From contig OW804095.1 of the NCBI GenBank assembly GCA_942159475.1, forward strand, positions 91,773,740-91,837,739: 64,000 nt of DNA, in the 5' to 3' direction. Made by a program: the position numbers and the translations under genes. Positions 56,661 to 64,000 of this stretch are shown piece by piece; position 1 is the first letter of the stretch; each line of letters starts with the position of its first letter. Below the pieces are notes generated by a model, which was not told the origin of the DNA, searched no databases, and saw only the letters and a program-made list of their open reading frames with translations. This stretch comes from Sthenelais limicola (taxonomy: Eukaryota; Annelida; Polychaeta; Phyllodocida; Sigalionidae).

Positions 56661-56813
56661 CAAATAAATTAATCTCGCTTTTCAGAAATACACACAATGA
56701 AGAGAAGAGGGTACGCTGTAAACAAATGATGTTATCGACCCCGATTGAGAGAACGGTTCTTTGTTGACATACTGAATAAAAAGTTTTCAACAAAAAAAAA
56801 GTATAGTAAGCAA

Positions 56814-57860
56814 TTTAAATCTGTACGAGTAGCAGATGAACGTGGAATGTAAGTTTTAGTATAAGAAGGTCAACCATGCATTAAGTGCAAGAGCAACTAT
56901 GATTTCTGGCGTGAAACAGTGTGAGGGAGAAACTGGGTCACACTTAGGGTTCCTTCATGTAACCTACTCAAACTAACCCTAAAACCCTTCGAAAAGTACC
57001 CAGATAATATGGGTTCAAGGTCTCCCATGTTTGATGGGTGTAAGTGAGCATTGCACTAGGAGAACTAGAATTCAGATCTGTTACAGTTAGTATTCCCTGC
57101 ATTTGGTTATCCGACCAGGTTCCCTTTGCCCCTCCCATCCCAGCGTGTAAAAGTCAGTGTCCGTTATGCCACAAACATAATCCAGTTTATGTGACCCATA
57201 ATACTTGTTGGCAATGTAAATGGTGCTGCTTACCTGCGTTTCATCAGTTTGCTGTTTGTAACTGGGAAGATAGAGTCGTCTTCATTGATCTACAAAGCTT
57301 GCAGCACGTCCATGGGCAGAAAGTCTGGGTCTGGTGCTGGTACTTGGAGGGAATGAGTGAAATCCCATGTACTGTCACCGCCATAGTAGGGTTTCATTTC
57401 ATACAACTGCCAGTGAGCATAACCTGTCTGATTGTCCTGGGTATCCATTTTCCCTGTAGGAAAGCTGCTGTGCAAGTGGATTTCCCCCCCGACTCTCTCC
57501 AATCAAATGAATTTACCTCTACATGTGATGGTATGTGTAACTATGTTGCTAATTTTTTTATCAAGGTGAGTTTAATATTTGTTCAGATAAAGTGTTTTTT
57601 TCCACTCTGGTTTCCGCAAATGGTCGTGTGGTTATATATATAGCAAATGTTTTGTAGGTAGTTGCGACTGTATTCATATGCTCAGGTGTATTCCCATTCA
57701 ACTTTAACCTTGCAGATTTGTATTCCGTCAGGGTTGTACAGCTTTTAGTCAATTTGTAGACGTTTTTAATGATGTCATTGATGGCTTTGACATCGTAGAT
57801 ACGCCAGTCCAGGCATACAACTGTAGTAACATTACACTTCTATTCTCAAAGAGCCTGCTC
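56814..57860. other. Unassigned sequence with a 199-codon frame
   Basis: The plus-strand frame 57044-57643 contains a Cys-rich stretch (CPLCHKHNPVYVTHNTCWQC) but no recognised domain, and the minus strand has an equally plausible short frame. It lies directly upstream of the copy 2 reverse transcriptase on the same strand, so it may be part of that element, but nothing in copy 1 matches it. Confidence 0.35.
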
Positions 57861-57867
57861 GCTCTAA

Positions 57868-58653
57868 AATGGACAAAATTGTTGTCAATGAAATTTTGGA
57901 GGGTTGTGTTTCTATTGTTAAAGATCCTATGTGTATTCACGCCCTAGGGGCAGTAGCTAAGCTGATGGTGGTCTAAGACCTATTATAGATTGTTCTCGGC
58001 CCGATTTAAGCTCTGTCAACTTTCATTGTAGCTCTCTTATTTGTAATCTTAATTATAATAATAAAGACAATGCAGCCGATACAGTGAGTTTGCCTGGAGA
58101 AAAGGTAGAGAAGCTTCATCGTCTCTTGCTGGATGTCAAAGACGCCATGTTCATCACTAAGAAAAATCTTGTGCAACTATGTGGTTACCTAGCTCATTGT
58201 GCGTCAGTGTTCAAGGGAGGGTATACTTTTTGCAGGCGTTTATTTGACTTGTATAAAGTGTTACTCAACAGACGTTTGAACTCAGATGCCTTCAGGGATG
58301 ACATTATGTGGTGGCACGTATTCAATAGCGTAGGACTACTGGATAAGCCCGAGTTCAATCTCCCCTTGGTGTCAGACCCCTCCAGCAAAGGGTTCAATTT
58401 GTTTCTCAGTGCTGACTGGTTGGCAGGCGCCTGGAATGATTATGTGGTGCCATGGTCAGACACTGCCTGGGGCCATTTAGTAGACGCCCCCAAAGAGGAT
58501 TTGAACGTAGGCAATATCAATGTACAGGAACTTTACCCAATCCTTGTGGGCGTGAAATGTTGGAAAGAGGTATTGAGGATCAATCATCCAAGGTGCATTG
58601 TTTCATCGCACTCAGGTGGTCGCCAAGTTGACTACAGGTATCAGCTGGTATAA
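57868..58653 (+). pseudogene. Ngaro-like copy 2: RT edges and RNase H, internally deleted
   Basis: It begins MDKIVVNEILEGCVSIVKDP and then, after a 1-base shift near 57958, ADGGLRPIIDCSRPDLSSVN, the N-terminal boxes of DIRS/Ngaro reverse transcriptase. Within about 30 residues it jumps to the connection and RNase H region: EKVEKLHRLLLDVKDAMFIT, LVQLCGYLAHCASVFKGGY, FLSADWLAGAWNDYVVPW and NINVQELYPILVGVKC. The central polymerase with the catalytic Y-x-DD box is missing. The internal deletion alone makes it incapable of reverse transcription. Confidence 0.85.
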
Positions 58654-59505
58654 GACTTGTATGCAATGGCTCTATGAACTGTACTGGACAACTTTCATAT
58701 GTGGCATTGAGCTGATACCTCAGTGTATAAAAAGAACAATGTTGTAGCTGACTTTTTGTCATGCCTCCCATATTGCAAAGAACCATATGACTTTTCAATT
58801 CTAATTCATGCTGGATTATGCTGCTTTGCATTCTGCCAGGTATGAACACTTGGATGAAGAAAGTGCACAAGCTGCAGGCCTCGTCAGTGGCGCCGTCGAC
58901 ACTCAGCCAGAGGAAGGGCTAGTGGCGACTATTTTCTGAGTTTGTCATAGACAATAACCTCAATTCCTTTGTCGCCTATTGCTGTGGATGTGATGTGCAT
59001 GTTTGCAGCATTTCTTATATATGAAGGTGTCATCGGTTACAACCTACCTATGTGGGATGATTTTTGAGCTAGACTTTGCTTCATTGACTGTCCCCCCCCC
59101 GCTATCTCATCCAGCCATCAAGTCTGTGTTAGTCGTCTGCCTGGTGCCTCCCCTGTTCCGTCAGAGCCACTTCTTCCACACCATCTCTTATCAATGTATT
59201 GATGTGTGGACAGTTCTTCAACTTTGGAGGTTAGACTTTGGACTAATTATTGGATTAGTCCAATTATTTATTGGATTATTTGGATGATTATATTTTATTT
59301 TATTCAGAACCTTGTTGAAGGTGGGACATATAGCGCTGTCTCGCCACAGCTGTGTCTACTACCCCCTGGGGCATGCTCGTCACTGTACATTCATCAAAGA
59401 CATCCTCATCTCCTTTCCAAGTACCAGTAGTCACTCTTAACGACCACGCTCTATGTGTGGTGCACTGGTTGAAGAAGTGTATATTTTCTACATTTATGCC
59501 CTCGA
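58654..59505 (+). pseudogene. Ngaro-like copy 2: tyrosine recombinase, 3'-truncated
   Basis: In several frames this follows copy 1. It has the end of RNase H (NNVVADFLSCLPY, near 58735-58770), the recombinase N-terminal domain near 58880-59010, then VSSVTTYLCGMIF (from 59014) and a block near 59430 encoding VVTLNDHALCVVHW, matching VVKLKDHALCAVFW in copy 1. Homology stops at about 59505, before the RxxG and Tyr boxes and the split direct repeats. At least four frame breaks are present. It is older or more decayed than copy 1. Confidence 0.8.
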
Positions 59506-61945
59506 CGGAACATACCTGAAATCCGACGTATAAGGTGAAAAAAAATCAAAGGCAGAAAAAGTATGATGCAGCATCTAAGGTGAAGCATGTTAGTTCGCTC
59601 CATATGTAAAACGACCCAGGGCGGGGTTTCATAAGTAATAGCGGGAGCTAACGGAAGGTAACTATTAACGGAAGCTGCGTTAAAGTGGCTAAGATCACTA
59701 TTTGACTATATGTCATTTAGAAATAATGTTTGTAGTTTTTGATGACCTGCACAAGTAAGAACATTTGTGTGGAATACCAACTCTATATATTCCTTAGATT
59801 AATTGATATTTGTTAACGAAGAATGTGGCAGAGATTCCATTGAGTAATTCAAATCTGAGAGAGAAGTAACTTGAACATAAGGTGCTGCCCTCAGTGCATG
59901 GTGAAGTAGGAGCGAGGCAGGAGGTACATAGTGACATATCTACCCTGTCCCATCCAGCTGGTATCACTTAACTCATTAAGATAAGAGGCGTCGGGGACCT
60001 TCCCTCACCAACCAAATTGTGTCTGGCAGTTGGGTAGGGTGCCTCCAGCACCCTAAGAAATTGGAGTTTTAAACTCTTAAATACACAAAATATATGTAAT
60101 TCCTACATTAATGCTCCCGGGTATATATTACAAATATACTAATTTAGAACATAGTTGAAATTCAGGCAAACTTTCCCCAAATCGGGAGCTCAGTGATATG
60201 TGTCACTTTAATAGCGGCCCTCCGCTAAAGTGTTTCATAATTAGTAGCAGAGCGGTTGGCCATTAAATCGCCGCTAAAAGATACTTAAATTAACAATTCC
60301 AATTTTGGCCATTGTTATAAATCTGCCACACTCACATTTAGCTCTACGGTCCTTGCATTTTTTTCAAAATATTGGGTGAGTTATATATATTTGGTATCAT
60401 GTATGTATATTGTATAGGCTTGTGATCGTTTTTCCTGACCATTTGGAATAGTAACGTTAGACATTATTAAAACCCCTGATAAAGGGCTAATGTAGCTTGA
60501 AACGTTGGACCCCTATAAATTTCCCATCTCCTATCCCTTCTGTTTTGGGCCTAGGCCTAATCCTATCCACTTAAGGATGATTAATACCTCTCACTGATTA
60601 TTATTAATAAGAACTAGCTACTCCCCATTTATGGCGGGGTAGGTAAGACATTAATATGAAGCAGTTAAGATGGGTAGTAGGCCTAGAACATATAAAATGA
60701 TGGGATGGTGCAGAAACCCCACTTTTCCCGCTTCCCCTCTCTCCCTATAGAGTGTAATACATAACCCCTTCCCTACCCCGCCATCCCCCAAACGACCTGA
60801 CCATTAAACAGGTAGAACTTATAAATTAAAGTCCAAACAGGTAGATCTATTTAAAATGCAGTTTCCAGAGTTGACAACCTGTTGTTTTGTACCATTCCGA
60901 CGTTAAAGAATGTTTGAATTGAATTGAATTGACACAAAAAAACCCTTTCCTCCCCTCCCTTTTCCTAGCCCCTATCTGGCCCCTTCCTTCCTTCCTCCCC
61001 TTCCCCATCTCGTCCTTCCTTGGAAATAGTCATCGTTGGCAGCGTGCCATGTGGCATAAATTTGCGTCAATGTAAAGGAAGCGGCACAACGTTACTAAGC
61101 AATTGGACGAACGGCGCTTAAGCGGAATGAAATAGGGCCCTTCACGAATTATTGTTGAGGTAACCGGATGTGCCAAGATGATCTCAGTGCGCAGGTCATT
61201 ACTGGTCCGTGGTGGCTGGAATGCGGGCACCGTACACTGAGGCAGGAGCAGCGGGACAGGTCCTGCCAGGGGGACCGGGACAGACCACTCCAGTCTACCA
61301 GCTGGTCACCAGACTTGCACAGTCCCTCTCTATATTTGTACAATGCACTGTACACTCACACTAGTTCTGAACCCCTAGAGGCCATACTGCAAGTCTATGC
61401 ATGGTCTCTGTGTCCCGCTCCTCTGCCTGCACATCCATCCCTGTGTGCATACTTCTTCTCACCCTATGTTTTGATGGATTCTCATGACAAAAGTTGTTAT
61501 ATTCTAAGATCTAGTGGGTAAAATGTACTTGAGTTTAGGCAAAACTACTCTCAAAATGTGATCTGATAATCCTGGAACAGCTATTCACCTACAAAGCAAA
61601 TCGTATTCCAAGAATAAGGAGGCAAAGTTTGACACCTATAGTGAAGGTATTAGCTGATGGGGATAGTGCCCGCAGCTAAGCCTGTCCTCGGGGCATAGTC
61701 ACCACTGCTAAATCTGTCTTCTACCTATTTGTAAAGTCGGCTATTCTGCATAGAATCCTTTAACACAGCACACGGCGTATTTTCACTCTTGGTCTGGGAT
61801 TTACATAGGTAGTCATTGTAGACTCAAACCAGTTATCTCAGAAAGTTCCCCCATAACCCTATGAAAAATGACCACCATTAGAAAGAGCATTAAAAACTGT
61901 ATAAGAAAATGGATCTCACATGTATCTCTACCCTGAACCGAGACA
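59506..61945. other. No recognisable gene; hammerhead-like motif inside
   Basis: Unique, AT-rich sequence. The only items noted are a TTGAATTGAATTGAATTG microsatellite at about 60913 and the motif at 60470-60515. A CT-rich patch lies at 60940-61015. Confidence 0.5.
60470..60515 (+). ncRNA. Possible decayed hammerhead-ribozyme-like motif
   Basis: The sequence reads CCCCTGATAAAGGGCTAATG then TAGCTTGAAACGTTGG. The order CUGAUxA, a small stem-loop, then GAAAC is that of the hammerhead catalytic core. Penelope-like retroelements carry such motifs with a similar GAAACGT segment. Here the core CUGAUGA is CUGAUAA, which should abolish cleavage, and I could not build a convincing third helix. Treat as a lead only. 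Confidence 0.3.
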
Positions 61946-62028
61946 AGCACAGATAGTATAGTGGTTAGTGTCCTCACCTTCAGATTGAAAGGTCCAGTGT
62001 TCAATCCCCGCATTGGAACATGCTTTTT
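61946..62028 (+). ncRNA. tRNA-like sequence or SINE head with pol III boxes
   Basis: TAGTATAGTGGTTAGTGTCC (61954-61973) is a good A-box/D-arm of the Asp/Glu tRNA type. GTCCAGTGTTCAATCCCCG (61992-62010) resembles a B-box/T-arm. A run of five T (62024-62028) follows as a pol III terminator. The T stem pairs poorly and the acceptor ends do not pair, so it is more likely a tRNA pseudogene or a SINE promoter region than a working tRNA gene. Confidence 0.55.
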
Positions 62029-64000
62029 CACTTTTTAAATCAAAGTGACATAGTACACTTCAAGTTGTTGTCATTTAGTCAAAACTCTTCCGATAATCTT
62101 ATGAATTGTATCACTAGAAAGAGAATTGTTTTTGCTCTCTAACTCTTTTACATAACTTAACATACTTTTGGATAACCTGGATTACTTGTAATCTTGGGGG
62201 AATGCAATTTTCTGGGATTTCTAGAGAGAGAGCTACAATGGTCAGTATGATAGACTGAAAATGATCATCCTTCCCTCATGAAATACCCAATATTCCTAAA
62301 AATGATCTGAGTAGAAAGATTTGATTAAATTTTAGGTCAAACCCTTTTACATAGGTTACATATTTTCGTTATCATACTCAAATTGCAGCTTGATTTAATT
62401 TCTCACCCTTTCTAGTGCTCATTGCTAGTGGTTCACTCATCTGCTATTGTTTGTTTTCTGAGTTACAGGCTTTATTAATACAGCTTATTACAAGGTGGCA
62501 GCACCCAAAACTAAGTGGCATCAGCTTCAGCCAATCAGATCTCTTCACTAGAACAAGTTTGCTACAAGAGGTGGCTCCATTCCTATCCTGACAGACTTTG
62601 TGTGATTCTTCCAATTTAGGTATTTTCATGACACAAATGCACATTACAAGCAAAGCTAGGAAAAAGCTAGAGCCCTAAGTTCATACAGATTATTGTATAA
62701 CCTAAAGAAGTTCTGATATTTGGTTGATTAAACATCTATTCTTTGCATTCCTTAAACCGCACTGCAATGCCTGTACTTAAATGAGACTATAGGGCCACTG
62801 TTTCTGCTATTGAATATTTATGTCCAATCTTTATGTCCAAAAGTTATCCATATCTAAATACATTTACCTACTATAGGCACACATGATTAGAACATGCTTA
62901 ATCATATGATTACCCAATGTCTAATGTGGCATTTCATTGCATCAAATTCCAAAAAGGTGCTCCTCAAAGTTATTTCAGCTGATCAACTGATATGGTATAA
63001 AGGACAGATATGGTATGAAGAAATGTTAAGCACAACTCATAGGCAAAACAGTGCAGGCAAGGGTGTTGCAGTCTGTTATATATTGTTGCAGTTGGGTGTT
63101 ACATATATTTTTCATTAATTGATATTTTTTGTTAACAGCAAGTACTTGTGATGACAATGCTAACCGGTTGTCTGCAGGTGAATGGGTTTTTTTGCCCTAT
63201 GACACTGCAGACTATATAAAGTATACATGCTGAAAAATAGGTTTATTATGTGCCTCAGGGCACAGGACTCTGACTACAGGAGTATATATATGCCAATGAA
63301 TAACTGCCACCAGAGTCAAGTCATTGGACCAATTATAATGGATACAAAGTATGGTATATTAGTCAGAACTTTGGGTACATATGGGTGCATATATTCAAAT
63401 AAGCATCACTTATCATCTTCAATGCAATACACAGTCTTACATCATTATTTTGAGCGCAGCCTAGAACCAATTTATACCAAGGGCTCCACTGCCAAAGAAT
63501 GTCTAATCCAGTCGAAAAAACTGCAGTACCACCATGCAGAGGCCAACCAAAATTCTTGGACACACTGAATATTATTTACATACTTGATTTGCATGTATAT
63601 ATATGGTCCATTCCTACGAAATGGGCCCAGTAGCCTGAAAACATTGTGCCAAAAAAAATCCTTTCAAAATTCTTCTTAGTTGGGGAATCTAAAGCAGATT
63701 AATGGAACATTTCAAATTTAAATTTGCTACTAAATTGAATAAATAATTCTTATTCTACATAAACTCAAAGACTGGGTTAGGATTTCCTATGTTTTTACGT
63801 CGCACATCATATTGGCACTAAATATTAGGCATTTTGGCAATGATAAATTAGTTTGGGTTAGATTAGGCAATTTATTTGGAAAATAGGGGTACATGTGTTT
63901 GACAATTTATATGAGAAGAACTCTCTTATTTTGATTTAGGAATTTCAAAATTAAAAACAGCTTTGTTTTTCAGTTCAGGTTTTTCCAGACATTACCTTTT
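62029..64000. other. No recognisable gene
   Basis: AT-rich unique DNA to the end of the window. The longest frame (63227-63568, plus) has no recognisable domain. Confidence 0.5.

Larger units (their letters stand above)
53091..56813 (+). mobile_element. LINE H (L1/Tx1-like) with target-site duplication
   Basis: GTATAGTAAGCAA at 53091-53103 is repeated at 56801-56813, flanking a 3.7-kb plus-strand LINE. The 3' end has AATAAA and a run of nine A (56792-56800) directly before the second repeat. The 5' end is truncated inside the endonuclease domain, which is open from 53104. This is a textbook target-primed insertion. Target-site duplication and poly(A) are both intact, so it is relatively young. 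Confidence 0.95.

Noticed and set aside
57044..57643. 199-codon frame with a Cys-rich segment
   Set aside because: No known zinc-finger spacing, weak composition, an equally plausible frame on the other strand and no counterpart in Ngaro copy 1.
1..64000. CRISPR arrays, bacterial operons, rRNA genes
   Set aside because: None seen. Tandem repeats here are directly adjacent minisatellites without spacers, and the mobile elements are eukaryotic.

Overview
This window looks like transposon-packed intergenic DNA from an animal nuclear genome, most likely a marine invertebrate. The phylum cannot be fixed from the sequence. The DNA is AT-rich with long gene-free stretches, poly(A) tails with AATAAA, several classes of non-LTR retrotransposon, a tyrosine-recombinase (DIRS/Ngaro-type) retrotransposon, a Ty3/Gypsy element with a recognisable LTR, short inverted-repeat elements, minisatellites and a satellite. 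I found no convincing intact host gene. Every recognisable coding stretch is mobile-element derived or a fragment, and nearly all carry frameshifts or stops.

Layout, left to right. 1-9600: unique AT-rich DNA with a duplicated repeat (2025-2798 and 5801-6754) and a 380-bp segment found on both sides of the second copy, the latter running into a decayed LINE (7000-7880). 9603-10330: first copy of a hairpin-ended repeat, called family R here (four more at 40.3-41.7 kb and 47.6-50.0 kb). 10.3-21.7 kb: the densest part, a nest of retrotransposons. An Ngaro-like element supplies gag (11.35-12.72 kb, plus strand), RNase H/recombinase (20.0-21.25 kb) and terminal split direct repeats (21.27-21.68 kb). 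Its middle is replaced by minus-strand LINEs A, B and C, and B sits inside A. 21.9-24.1 kb: an SGNH-hydrolase-like ORF, a NADAR-domain fragment ending at a poly(A) tract, a 100-bp palindrome and a 253-bp MITE.

24.1-28.9 kb is mostly featureless. 28.97-31.52 kb: LINE E inserted into a 21-bp satellite. 33.5-37.4 kb: Gypsy element F (truncated RT, protease, gag, tRNA-primer site, 479-bp LTR). 40.3-50.0 kb: R copies around a 2.6-kb TTAA-flanked, piggyBac-like non-autonomous element. 50.7-52.05 kb: a 1.35-kb polypurine tract. 53.1-56.8 kb: LINE H (L1/Tx1-like), 5'-truncated, with poly(A) and a 13-bp target-site duplication. 57.9-59.5 kb: a second, internally deleted Ngaro-like copy. 59.5-64 kb: mostly unique DNA with a hammerhead-like motif and a tRNA-like sequence.

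The elements are not a cooperating gene system. Their relationship is historical: insertion into insertion, with order of events readable from junctions. Names A-H, R, P, S and T are labels used only here. Family assignments come from motif reading by eye, without database search.
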